From contig CM026430.1 of the NCBI GenBank assembly GCA_014871385.1, positions 6,120,630 through 6,184,629 on the forward strand: a stretch of DNA of 64,000 nt, written 5' to 3'. The notes under the pieces are model-generated. The model saw only the letters and a list, made by a program, of their open reading frames with translations. It had not been told where the DNA came from and searched no databases. How positions within the stretch are numbered: the first letter of the stretch is position 1; each line of letters opens with the position of its first letter. This document shows, piece by piece, positions 13,238 to 24,906 of the stretch. This DNA comes from Ceratodon purpureus (lineage: Eukaryota > Streptophyta > Bryopsida > Pseudoditrichales > Ditrichaceae). The translations under genes were made by a program, and so were the position numbers.

Positions 13238-14992
13238 TAACCCCTTGAGGTCCTTAAGACCCGATTCTAGTCGCAACACTTCTTGACAGGCTATTATAAG
13301 GTTTCATAATTTTATTATTTTCTGAAATTTAGACTATACGTAGCTCTCAACAATAGCTTTCCAATGGCGCAAATTTCAAAGCATTTGGAGTTACAATGCA
13401 AAAGTTATGAATTTTAGAAGAATCGGCTCTAAATTCGGGCAGCCAAGAGAGAGAGAGAAACTACCGTCTCCGGAGGAGATCGAAGTGAATTAAGTGTCTG
13501 TTTGATCCACCCCCAATCCAATGCCCACAGGACAAAGGTATGGAAGTAAAGATCTACTCCCCCCCTTTCGAGAGTAGACACTTTAGTCACAAAGTAATCA
13601 GTAACAAGTAACAAGAAACAATAATGATTATTTTTTTAAGATTCATTTAAGAATGACTTTGGACACCAAGCCATGAGCCCATTGTTGGTTGGAGGTGAGC
13701 GTTTGTCTCGTTTATCTGGTTCGGGTTCAAACCCCGATGGACTCGTTTGAGCGGATGTGGGGATGAAGTGGCTTGGTACTTGCTGAGTGAGCGATCGCAG
13801 GTAGAAAATAAGTGGTGCCAACCAACAGCCCCCTTTGCGAGAAGTGACAAGAGACTTAACACTTGTATGCTAACATTTAAATAAAGTAGCTTAAGCTACT
13901 AAAATTTTTATTTTTATTTTTATTTTGATCTAAAGTTTTGACTATGGGGGGTCCAATATTTCGGGTAATGGTTGGTGGTTTTCTATTCTTCTTTTATGGA
14001 GAAGAATAGACATGGACTATTGGAAATCTCCCATTCTTTGCCCAAGTTGCCCGTCATTCGACAAGCCAGAAAGTGACAAGACAAATTTTCAAAGAGTGAG
14101 CACTTGCAAAATAATGGGCCCAATATTTTTTCATCCATACACATTTATGACGGTTATCATCATCCAATAGAATTTTTTCATCTAACTAACAATTTCCATC
14201 TAAAAAGGTCGCTAATTGTTTTCATCCAAATGATAATTATCATCCAAAGTTTAGTTTTCATCCAAAATCCATTTTTCATTCATATAAAACATTTCACCCC
14301 ATCTTCATTTTTCATCCAAACTTACAAAATTTCATCATGTATCTATGACGTGGCAGGGGTCCATCCATAGGACCGCCTCTTACCAAAACTACCCTTTGAA
14401 ATAAAAAAGAAACGTACAATTTATACTTCAAAAAATTCTAGAAATTTGAGATCTACTCCGATTGGATTGAATTTTTTTGTGGTTCTCTCCCCTATTGACT
14501 TCAACATATCTAGTGTTTGGATTTCCATTCAGACATTTTTAGACTACCCTTTAAGTAGTTTTAATTTTGGAGAATATAAGGCAATTTTAGCACACCCCCT
14601 TTCACAAAATCAAGGATTTTTTTGCCTTTCCCAGCCCGTATGAGGCTCAAACTTGGTGAGCTTATACCTAACTTCCATACCTAAGGGGATTGATGATCTT
14701 GTATGTATCAAATGCGTTTGCAAAGTATAGCTTTTGGGCATCAATACTTAGGTATACTCACGGGGCAGTATCTTAAAAAACTTTTGCAGGGCCTTCTAAC
14801 ATTATAATCTTGCAATCTGTATAGTAGATTGTTCTCAAAATTGGTATACACCTTTTTTAATAAGGTAATTACAAGATCCTACGGTCGAATATTCAATTTG
14901 ATGTCTGAATTTAGAAATCAGTGAATTTCTATTAGTAGAAGTATGTTTTTAACAGTCTCGGCTCCAAAAACATCAATGGCCTTTAGGGGTTA
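13238..14992. mobile_element. Diverged ACCCCTAA-type element, copy D, interrupted
   Basis: The right end GGCCTTTAGGGGT-TA (14979-14992) and internal blocks at about 14560-14900 (AGCACACCCCCTTTCAC, ACTTTTGCAGGG, TACAAGATCCTACGGTCG) match copies B, C and E. A matching left end, TTAACCCCTTGAGG, lies at 13238. The interior is longer than in the relatives because it contains a SINE-like insertion and a stretch of repeated TTTCATCCAA words (14130-14340). The left boundary is less secure than the right. Confidence 0.45.
13637..13915 (+). mobile_element. Possible tRNA-derived SINE
   Basis: The segment contains GGGTTCAAACCCC (13723-13735), which matches the pol III B-box consensus GGTTCRANNCC, and ends in TTTTTATTTTTATTTTTATT. 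This is the layout of a tRNA-derived SINE. I could not define a target-site duplication with confidence (GATCTA occurs at 13551 and 13917). It sits inside element copy D. Confidence 0.35.
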
Positions 14993-16095
14993 ATCAATCA
15001 CAATTGTTATAGTTGGATTTTGGAGCTAAAAGCATGTATGCTTTAGATATGACATAATCAGTTATGTAAAGAATGATACATGTTTAGATTTTTGACTAAT
15101 GAGACTAGAAGAACTGCAAACATACAAGATACATAGCCATATTGACATTGGCTGTATTTTATATGTTAAGTGGAAAATGTATTATCTTTAACTTCAACGT
15201 GATATATACTTGAAGTAATCTTTTTATAAATTTAGATAACAATGACAAATAATATAAACCATTTTAATTGCTCAAGAAATATTTTTTATTGTTGGATAGT
15301 ATATACACTATACTTCATACATATCTTTATTTCATTTCAATAACTGACATACTAAATTAGAAATCTTATACATTACTATTGTAATATTTTGATTGTAGAC
15401 CATAGTAATTTTACATTATATTATTGTTTATATTGAAGTTCAACTTTGAAAATTAAACATGTCAAAGTATTATTACTCTATAACAAAAAACCATTAGTGA
15501 AATCAATAATTTTGATTCGTTGAACAGTGGATTGTCTAAAAAATTGTGAAGTTTAATACAAGAACCAACAATATAATGTTCATTATTTAGACACTAAAAT
15601 ATTGTAAGATTTAAAGATTGCTACGTCAATCATGACTTCTTAATACACATTAAAACCACATTTGTCAAAACATGTGAAACAAAATACAACTCAAATAAAG
15701 AATATTTTAATGAAGTGCAAGTATATAAATAAAGGGAATTTCAAACAATGTAGATCACAACTAATAACATAGTTGAAATAAGTAGATTAAAAAGTTTCAA
15801 AACAACCTTAAATGTTCAAAATTGAAAAATCTAACCGCCTTGTTGTGATTCTTGTATTAGAGGAAGCTTTCCTCATATGTAAGCAAAGGTTTTATTTGTT
15901 GATGCAAAATTAATAAACAATCACATGACCTAAATACAAAAATAACTAATTGTAGAATGCAAACAAGATAAACTACATTCATTGCAAGCATGCAAATACA
16001 AAGAGATACTCACATCAAAGTGAACGAAGAGATACTCACAATGAGTTGAAACATGGATTACAGCTGCAAGGTGAACAATTAGTTCCAAAGAGTCG
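14993..16095. other. AT-rich intergenic DNA
   Basis: No gene, repeat end or RNA gene is recognised. Confidence 0.55.
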
Positions 16096-16301
16096 AAAGT
16101 AAATCAACCGGACTTGGGTACCATCGCTTATTGCCGGGGTGCTAAGAGGTTGGCGGTTCGATTCCAATCGGCTGTTAAATCCCACGTGTACTGGATGGAA
16201 AACCTCGGCGATGGGTTGCGAAAAGCAACTTGTCCACTTGTCGCAGATTGCGAAAAGTAATCCGTGTGCTCCAATAAAAAATAAAAATAAAAGTAAATCA
16301 A
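16096..16301 (+). mobile_element. tRNA-derived SINE with 12-bp TSD
   Basis: A 182-bp unit (16108-16289) contains the B-box-like GGTTCGATTCC (16155-16165) and ends in AATAAAAAATAAAAATAA. The 12-mer AAAGTAAATCAA occurs directly before it (16096-16107) and directly after it (16290-16301), which is the hallmark of target-primed insertion. It lies only about 30 bp downstream of the stop codon of the NLR gene on the opposite strand, so it may supply part of that gene's 3' UTR in antisense. Confidence 0.75.
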
Positions 16302-16333
16302 TCCTTACCCGCCAAAGCAAATGTGTTAATTAA

Positions 16334-19300
16334 TTACATAAGTTGCCATGGCCTGTGTCCGAACTTGTCATCCCAGAGTTTGATATTTGGAGGCATCTTC
16401 AGATCCCTCTCCTCTTTAACAGCACCACCCGCATTATACTCTTCCTTCAGCACCCTTCGCTTGACCACATCCACCCTAGTGCAACGGCCAATTTTAAGTG
16501 GACACAGCTTGGGCAACTTTGAGAGCATAACAATGTCCTCCTCTCCCAACTCCATCCCTGTCTCCCAAATGTAGAGATCCTCCAGATTTGTGCACTTGCT
16601 CAACTCTGGCAACCGCACCAACGAACGACACCCCCAAAGATTAAGATGCCGCAACGAAGGAAGATCACCCACACCTTCCAAACCAGTCAACTTGTCGCAC
16701 CCAGATAAGTCCAAGCGACGTAAGTGCTGCATTCCGCTCAAGCTGGACAGCTCACTTAATTTCCGCAGATAACGACAATGCAGCTCGCGAAGCTTTCGAA
16801 GACTACCAAGACCCCGCAGTTCTGTGATCTTTCCACAATCTGCAATCTCTAGAGTCTGCAAATCGGTGAGCTTCTGCAGATTGGGCACCTTCTGAGAGGC
16901 ATACTTAGGCCCAAGAATCAACTCTCGTAAGCCAACCGAGTGCTCAAATCCAGAGGCATCCCTCAGATCGGCGCAATTATAAATTTTCAGTGATTGTAGA
17001 CACTCTGTTCTGAGTCCCGTCAACTGTTGTAACCCTTCAATTAACGTAAGATCAAGAGTCAGCAGAGATGAGCACTGCCCGAAATCGATGCCATCGTGCG
17101 CTCGAATGTCCTCAAGCTTCAGATTGCACAATTTGGTGCAACGAGCAAACACGTCTCTCCCTACAGTAGCACCAACTCTGTCAACTCGCAGGACCATGAG
17201 AGACCCCGGTAACTGTCCCAAATGACGTGGCCTGACACCACCATTGGAATTCCACTGAAAATTGGTGAGGTTGTTCAGGTCATCGAGCCCCTCCACTCCA
17301 CCAAGTGCAAACAGGTCACGTAAGTCCAAGCTTCTTAAACAGTTAAGACCCTTCAAGTTCAGCACTCCTTTCAGATATTCTAATCCCCAGAGCTTCAACA
17401 CAACCACGTTTGAGCAGTGTTTCCACTGAATTCCCTGGAGGCTCATAATACCACCAGCCTTATCTTTATCCCACTTAGTCTTTTCCTCAATACCCACTCG
17501 AATCAAGTTCTCCCAAACCCCACCAGATGGCATCATCTCCAGCTCAGAAGGATGTGAATACGCATAAACGAACCTTCGGCTCTGGAAACTTCCACTCTCT
17601 AGCTTCCCTTGCACTTCCAAGTTTGCGAACTCCCGGTAGAGATCATGCATGCTGAATTCTCCAGAGGTGACGTCCACATCCTCCAACAAGCCCTTGTCCT
17701 TCAGTCGCTGCAACTGCAGTTCCCAAAAATCCAAACACAAACCCGTATATTATATCCTCAACCCACTAGACGACTCAACATTCACCAAATGTTACTAGTC
17801 TCACTTTATTAGGCAGGAAAGATGGATCATGCCCAGTGCTACCTCACAACCACAGATCCAGTTTGAACCATCAGGAGGGGTGATATGACTGTACCTGAAC
17901 TCCAACCTTTTCCCACTTTTTCCGGTAAACAAGGCCCAACCACTCTCGCAAACTGGTCCAGTACTTATCATTTTTGACATGTGGATTAGAGTATGGGTGA
18001 TAACAAACGATGTCGATGAACAATGCTTGTTCCTCTGGAGATAAGCGATCGTAATTTAGTCGGATCACCCCAAATACTGGATTCTCCTCTGGGGAATGTA
18101 GATCGAAATCTCTTACCCTCGGTAAGCTCTCCAACCACTTCTTCGGATCACTTCCCAAACTACCCATATGCATGCCCAATACCTTCACAGCTAAGGGGAG
18201 ATAATGACGCCCCTGCTTCTCGCTCTTCCGAAAATAACACCGTGAAACACACTCATCTATCATGGGGATATCACCCTTGTCTACATGTTCTCTCTCCTTC
18301 GCTGCATGATACAGAAACAAGTTCCTTGCATCCGCCCTCGACAACTCCGGCACCTTAAAACACTGCGACTTATGAATGCCAAGATATTTAAGTGCCGTCA
18401 AAGTTCGAGCTGTCACCATCACTATACTCCCTTCACGAAAGGCTGCGTGGTGCAGAAACACTTTGGCATGCTCAATCGATAGGGAATCATCCCACAGATT
18501 ATCCAGTGCTAAAAATGCCGGTTGCTCCCATGAGACCCTTTTACATAGAATGTCCTTGCACTGCAAACATATGATAATGTTGTATGATCAGAAAGCCTGC
18601 GAGGATTACACTATGCTCCTTTGACATATTTGTACATTGTAGGATACAGAGTAAGTAGACCAACCATAAGCTGTCAACCCTGCAATGCTATAAAACTGTA
18701 AATGGTATTTATAAAAAGTGTCCTTTGATACTATCTAGAGGGGCTGCAAAAAGACAAGATCAATGATTTGTACACATCTGAAAATCATTGAAATGCGGTT
18801 ACATCCATCAAACCCTTCAATGTTTCCCAACTTCATATATCATCAAAACAAGTTCATATTTCCCGACTTTCTAATATCATCAAAACAAGCTGGTTACGTC
18901 TTGTATGCACGAGATGTGAACTTCTCACCTTGCCCTCATCGAGATCCCGTAGAACTTCCTCACTTGTCCTTGTCAACTTCTTCAACACTTCGTGCAGGTG
19001 CCACAACTTCAGATCTGAACTTGGATTTGGTGCCAATTCGATATGACACACCTTTTCCTCAAACTCCAATGCCAGTTCATTGCACAAGACCTTGCACATT
19101 GTGGTCTTGCCCACGCCACCCACTCCGTAATACCCAATTACACGAACTTTATATCTCCTTGATGGTTGAATACCTTTAATCTGCTTTCGATACTCCTGCA
19201 GTTCATCATGAAACGACCGGATGGACACAACATGAGCTTCATGCAGCGATTTTCAAACAAAGGTCATGAAATATATATGTAGAGTACACAAAACTATATA

Positions 19301-21642
19301 TACTGGAGAACCTCAAACTTCGACAAAGAATCATGATGAAACATTATATAACTTTTGACATGCATACCTTACAAATATTGCTGCTTCCTTGAACATGTGC
19401 ATCATACCACTTCACGTCTGGTGAAACTAACTTGCATATCGTTCGTACCACATTCTTTTGAAAAGAGGCCAGTTTTCTCATATCTTGATCGAACTGAATG
19501 CCATTGAATGCCTTCACCTCCTTTAATGCCTCCTTCCATTCAGCAACACTGGTTCTCGATGGATCTTCCTCAGCCCACTCAGCCCACTTTCTAAACCAGC
19601 CCTCTTGTCTTGTTTGATCACTAAACTCAATCACCGACAATCCCAGGAATAAGGGTAGAATCTTCAGATTGGGATTCTGTCCTGACTTCTTTGCTCGGAC
19701 AAATTCAACCAGCTCGATCATTGGCCACTTGGATGTGAAGTACTCCTCCGACACAACCACCACTGCCAAACGGCATTGCTGAGCAGCATTGAATATGTGC
19801 TCCGGGAATCTCTCGGCCATTGGCAAGGACCAAATGTCAAGAAACGGGTTCCGATGGTGATTTAACAAGTCCGTATACAAGTTCTCGACAAAGTTCTTTT
19901 GCGCACCACTGTGGCTCAAGAAGATCTTGTGTTTGGGCTGCGATGTCGAAGGAGGCTCTGCTTTAGCGCTTGATCTGTGTGTGGGCTGCGATGTCAAAGG
20001 AGTGTCTGCTTTAGTGCTTGATCTGTGTGTGGGCTGCGATGTCGAAGGAGGCTCTGCTTTAGCGCTTGATCTGTGTTTGGGCTGCGATGTCGAAGGAGGG
20101 TCTGCTTTAGTGCTTGATCTGTGTGTGGGCTGCGATGTCGAAGGAGGCTCTGCTTTAGCGCTTGATCTGTGTGTGAGCTTCGATGTTGAAGGAGGGTCTG
20201 CTTCAGTGCTTGATCTGTGTGTGGGCTGCGATGTCGAAGGAGGCTCTGCTTTAGCGCTTGATCTGTGTGTGAGCTTCGATGTTGAAGGAGGGTCTGCTTC
20301 AGTGCTTGATCTGTGTGTGGGCTGCGATGTCGAAGGAGGCTCTGCTTTAGCGCTTGATCTGTGTGTGGGCTTCGATGTTGAAGGAGGGTCTGCTTTAGTG
20401 CTTGATCTGTGTGTGGGCTGCGATGTCGAAGGAGGCTCTGCTTTAGCGCTTGATCTGTGATTGGGCTGCGATGTCAAAGGAGTGTCTGCTTTAGTGCTTG
20501 ATCTGTGTGTGGGCTGCGATGTCGAAGGAGGCTCTGCTTTAGCGCTTGATCTGTGTTTGGGCTGCGATGTCGAAGGAGGGTCTGCTTTAGTGCTTGATCT
20601 GTGTGTGGGCTGCGATGTCGAAGGAGGGTCTGCTTTAGCGCTTGATCTGTGTGTGGGCTTCGATGTTGAAGGAGGGTCTGCTTCAGTGCTTGATCTGTGT
20701 TTGGGCTGCGATGTCGAAGGAGGCTCTGCTTTAGCGCTTGATCTGTGTGTGGGCTTCGATGTTGAAGGAGGGTCTGCTTCAGTGCTTGATCTGTATGTGG
20801 GCTGCGATGTCGAAGGAGGCTCTGCTTTAGCGCTTGATCTGTGTGTGGGCTTCGATGTTGAAGGAGGGTCTGCTTCAGTGCTTGATCTGTGTGTGGGCTG
20901 CGATGTCGATGGAGGCTCTGCTTTAGCGCTTGATCTGTGTTTGGGCTGCAATGTCGAAGGAGGGTCTGCTTTAGCGCTTGATCTGTGTGTGGGCTGCGAT
21001 GTCAAAGGAGTGTCTGCTTTAGTGCTTGATCTGTGTGTGGGCTTCGATGTTGAAGGAGGGCCTGCTTCAGTGCTTGATCTGTGTGTGGGCTGCGATGTCA
21101 AAGGAGTGTCTGCTTTAGTGCTTGATCTGTGTGTGGGCTTCGATGTTGAAGGAGGGCCTGCTTCAGTGCTTGATCTGTGTGTGGGCTTCGATGTCGAAGG
21201 AGGGTCTGCTTTAGCGCTTGATCTGTGTGTGGGCTTCGATGTTGAAGGAGGGCCTGCTTCAGTGCTTGATCTGCAACAGAAACGAAGTTTTCAAATAGAC
21301 ATGCAAACAATGTCACCTCAGCTAATGCATAGGTTTCTCACGTGTAAACCGCTCCTAAGAAAGAACATGAGGAACACTTTAATGTAAATATAGGCTAATG
21401 ATTTACTAGAATGCGTGGCTTGCTAGTACGATGAAGAACATCAAAGCAACCATGGTATGCCTGGTGCAAGAAATTTTTCTGGTATCTTAGTACTAGAGGC
21501 CATTCTAACCAGCCTCCAATTTATTGCGTGTACGGATAATTGCTTTGTGTTTAATATCGAACTGTACACTGAAAAATATACCCTCTCACCTGTCATTCTC
21601 GGCAACTGCTTCCATAGTACACCTCGTTGCCTCGTCTTTCAT
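16334..21642 (-). CDS. TIR-NB-ARC-LRR immune receptor with N-terminal 28x16-aa repeat
   Basis: Predicted intracellular NLR receptor of about 1,434 aa. The model has five exons: 21642-21590, 21270-19373, 19236-18929, 18560-17895 and 17713-16334. All junctions are GT-AG and in phase; exon 1 (ATG, 53 nt, ending phase 2 before GTGAGA) is the least certain. Residues about 19-466 are 28 tandem 16-mers of the type SSTEADPPSTSKPTHR. A TIR domain follows (IFLSHSG start; candidate catalytic Glu in SKWPMIEL, about residue 537). NB-ARC motifs: P-loop GVGGVGKTT (688-696), kinase-2 FLALDNLWDD (Asp about 773), GSIVMVTAR, LPLAVKVLG (GLPLA variant, about 874) and MHD in SMHDLYREFA (997-999). About a dozen leucine-rich repeats follow to the C-terminus. 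By family knowledge it should sense pathogen effectors and signal through TIR NADase activity. All key motifs are present, so it looks functional. Decayed relatives lie upstream on the same strand. Confidence 0.85.
19927..21270 (-). repeat. 48-bp coding minisatellite, 28 units
   Basis: 1,344 bp made of exactly 28 units of 48 bp, all in frame with the TIR exon. From about the eighth unit on, two unit types (SSTEADPP/SSTKADPP and SSAKAEPPSTSQ) alternate regularly, giving a 96-bp higher-order period; the 5'-most units (SSTEAGPP, SSTKADTP) are less regular. The opposite strand is also almost free of stops (19927-20460 and 20461-21387) purely because of the repeat. Such arrays mutate by unequal exchange, so copy number is likely polymorphic. 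Confidence 0.9.
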
Positions 21643-22596
21643 CGCCTGTTTACCAGACTGCAAACACATGGACTACCTCTGTTTCAGGACGTTACAAATG
21701 TAGGCTGTTGCAACGGTCACATGTGGTGTGGCTATAGTTCTACTATACCGGTGCAACTTGGATAATATGTTAACAGGGATGAAATGAAATATCTAAATTG
21801 CAGCTGTGGACCTTTCTACACGATTCAACGAATTCGTTTTTTAGAATGACAAAGCTGTATAATGTATGCGTCAAGGACTAAAACGAGAATGAAAAGTCGA
21901 AATGAGAAATTCACATACACCAAGATGTAAATATTTGCCAAAAGCTTAAATCTTTGCCCAAACCCTGTCTATCTCGACAGCAAGATCCAGGAACCTGCAA
22001 GACGCAAAGAATTTTGCAGATTGCATATTACTGCTTAGAAAGCAACCAGCTCTGTCTAACAATTTCTAGACTAGGCTGTTCAAGCACAATGTTCAATATG
22101 TCTCATCGATACCGAAGGTAACCGCTGTCCAATAAAGTCAACAACGCTGTCAAATGCTGCACTAGTAAGCAAACATCTTAGAATTGAACGCACAGAAATA
22201 CGAAGTGAATTTTGTCGGTGAAACGTCCCAAACAGTCGCTCGAACTGCTAAGAACCACTAAACAACAAACTAGAACCACTACGACCTTAACACAACGAAA
22301 TAAATCACACGCTTACAAAACGAACCCCACATACCAGTCTCTACACGGTCCTCTCCCTCTCTTCCTCCCAACAAAAGCACCCAAACTGGATCCAAAGGAA
22401 CAGATACAACACGACCTCTATACGCTCACAGATCCACCAACAGCACTAACACAAGCGCAACATCAGAACTCCCAAAACAATACGTCTAAGGAATCCCTGC
22501 CAAAAAGTGGGGTAAGTGCAACAGTGCTTACATACCGACCTGGTGTCACAGTTCGTGGGTCCGACGAAGTCCTCTAGTCTCAGTCAGCTTCATCCG
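21643..22596. other. Region upstream of the NLR gene
   Basis: Probable promoter and 5' UTR of the minus-strand NLR gene. An acceptor-like TTTGCAG precedes the chosen ATG, so a further 5' exon is possible. No other gene is supported. Confidence 0.45.
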
Positions 22597-23335
22597 TGTG
22601 CTTCTTCAAATCAAACCATTGTCAATAGCCACTGGAATCGAGTTCTCCCAAACTCCGCCTGATTGCGTCATCTCCAAATTAGAAGGGCATGAGTGCCGAC
22701 CAGAAACAAACCTCCGGCTGTTGAAATTTGCGATTCCACTTCTGCTAACTCACGTTGAAGGTCATGCATGCCGGATTTCCCGGAGCTGATGCAAACATCC
22801 TCCAGTGAACCCTTCTCCTTCAAATTAACGCTGCAACTGCGTTTGCAAAACCCACACAAGCACACTGCACAGCGCCTCACCAAACCTATCAAGATTCTTC
22901 GACACTAGAGTACTGTATACCATTTTAGGATCTACAAACATCATAGAGCACACATCCACGTCCGCATCTATTTTACCTCACACAGACAAATCCAGTTTCA
23001 AGACTGCTTTTGGTTACATAATTGTACGGTCTGAGAAGTTCCAGTCTCTTTCCAACTTTTGTCTGTAAACAAGTCCCAACCACTCAAGGACTGTCCACGA
23101 CAGGTGCCCGCGATATTGCCGATTCAAGGACGCTGGGTGATAAACAACCATGCCCAGAAACAATGATTTTTCTCGTTTCATAATTTAATCTGATCATGAC
23201 TTACCCCGTAAACAGGATTCTCGTCTGGAAAATGGAAATCAAAATTCCTGACCCTCGGCAAGCTCTCCAAACACTGCATGGGACCATTCCCCAAACAACC
23301 CAAATGCAGGCATCATCAGACCGCTACCATGGGCT
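22597..23335 (-). pseudogene. Decayed NLR fragment (NB-ARC end to MHD region)
   Basis: Plus-strand blocks align with the intact NLR. 22597-22840 matches its 17470-17715 (LKEKGSLEDV...SGMHDL, versus LKDKGLLEDV...FSMHDL in the intact gene, with ENSIPVAID replacing ENLIRVGIEE). 23030-23320 matches its 17900-18170 (conserved ACCCTCGGCAAGCTCTCCAA). Frames are broken and the intervening sequence does not maintain an ORF. Order and strand are those of the intact gene, so this is a remnant of a tandem NLR duplicate, cut off shortly before transposon copy E. Confidence 0.75.
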
Positions 23336-23619
23336 CCCTATGTAGAACGAAAACAGCAAAATTTGCTGAAGCTATCAACAGAAGGAGATTAATACATGAG
23401 GTGAGCTTCGTTTCGAAATTCATCTGCTCAATTGATAAAATTGTCAATAGATTTAATAGCTGGGGTTGGCTGTTTTAGTACAACCTATTGGAGTGTGAGG
23501 ATTTGGTTCAGCGTAGTAGTATTTTAGCTCCTCTAAGATATTGCATGAGTAGTTTGTTGTTGGTACAAGTCTTGCAATTTGCTTGCCCCTTGCTGGCTGT
23601 GACGATGCATTCAAGCATT

Positions 23620-24822
23620 TAATCCCTAAAGCATCAACTCAACAAAAATGGTATGATTTAGGGCTGGTGAGGCTTCTCATAAGTCAATTTTTACAGGATG
23701 AAATTGTAATTTTGGCACAATATAGACAATCATCATGTCTTTCTAACAAGACCATTCATGCTTCAAAATTCCTCATACATTATGAGATATCCCCTGTCAA
23801 AGTTTGCACTACTAAAATCTGTCCAAAATTGCACTACATACTCAAAATCTGCCCAAAATTAATTAGATCACAGAAACTTCAAAATTTCACCAAAAAATGA
23901 GATTTTTTTTTTTGAAGTTCTATTTTTTATACAAGTAAATATAATTTGAAGGTATGATCTCAGTGCTCAGATTTTCAATCCGATATTTCTCCATATGCCT
24001 TTTTACTATCATAGATGGCCTCTGTATTTGAACTTCAGCATACCTCCATGAGAAAAATCAAGCATTTTTTTAGGTTTTAAAGGTCCTATGAGCCTGGAAA
24101 AAAGTGCATGGACATAAGGTCAAGGCATTCATAGCCGACCAGATACCCATAACTGATTAGTATTTCTCCATTTCCAACCAGTTTTCAAATTCAAAATCTT
24201 GGCAGATCTAGAAAAAAGTATCAAGCATGATTGGTAGAGAGGGAATCATATGGTAATATTCTAGTAGTAGCACAATGATCAAGTTTTGGTGTCATGGTGG
24301 TCGGTTTTAGGTAGGTCTACATATCGGACCATAGGTTATATGTATTACAAAAAAAAAAAAAATTCTAAATTCATAGTGAATTAAATATTGAAGTAAACAT
24401 GACATTTAAAGTTGCATTCCTCCTTAAACCTATTTCCCCTTCAAGGAAAAATCTCCCTCGACTTATACACATCCAATTTTAGTGGAAATTTTTTAACTGG
24501 TTAGTTACAGGTGCCTCAGCCTTATTCTTAAGCCACCTAGGAAGAAGAATTTGAAGAGCCTCACATCAAATCTTGAAACCCATTTTGCAACAAGGGGAAA
24601 AAACTTTTTTTCCAACTTAGAACATTATGATCTCACAAACGGTAAGGTGTTTGAATCTAAGATTTGGGGTACATATACATGTACAAGTAAGGTACTAGAT
24701 CCTACGGATTATTTCCCCCCAAAACAAATCAAAACTTGAAAACTTACACCTTGTATTGAAAGAGTCTAGTTTTGAGGGTTTTTGGCATTGCCAGTTTTGA
24801 GGCCTTTCAACTTTAGGGGTTA
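23620..24822. mobile_element. Diverged ACCCCTAA-type element, copy E
   Basis: Left end TA-ATCCCTAAAGC (23620), right end CTTTAGGGGT-TA (24811-24822). It shares internal blocks with copy A (GGCTTCTCATAAGTCAA, TCTTTCTAACAAGACCA) and with copies B and C (ACTTTTTTTCCAACTT, AACGGTAAGG, ACTAGATCCTACGG). About 1.2 kb, non-coding. It separates two decayed NLR fragments, so it probably inserted after the NLR duplication. Confidence 0.62.
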
Positions 24823-24906
24823 ACGTGATCGCGACAAGTACAACAGTAACTGAACCAGGGTACAAGTCAAGAATTACAACTCTTCATTAGAGTCATGGCA
24901 CATAGA

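Noticed and set aside
16139-16180. tRNA gene
   Set aside because: A B-box is present, but no cloverleaf could be drawn. The unit has an A-rich tail and a target duplication, so it is a SINE.
19927-21270. CRISPR-like array
   Set aside because: Units are contiguous 48-bp coding repeats without unique spacers, in a eukaryotic gene.
19927-21387. Two long plus-strand ORFs (GCDVEGGSALALDLCV-type repeats) opposite the NLR exon
   Set aside because: They are the antisense reading of the 48-bp repeat. A period divisible by three keeps a frame open, and the minus strand carries the TIR and splice-consistent gene.
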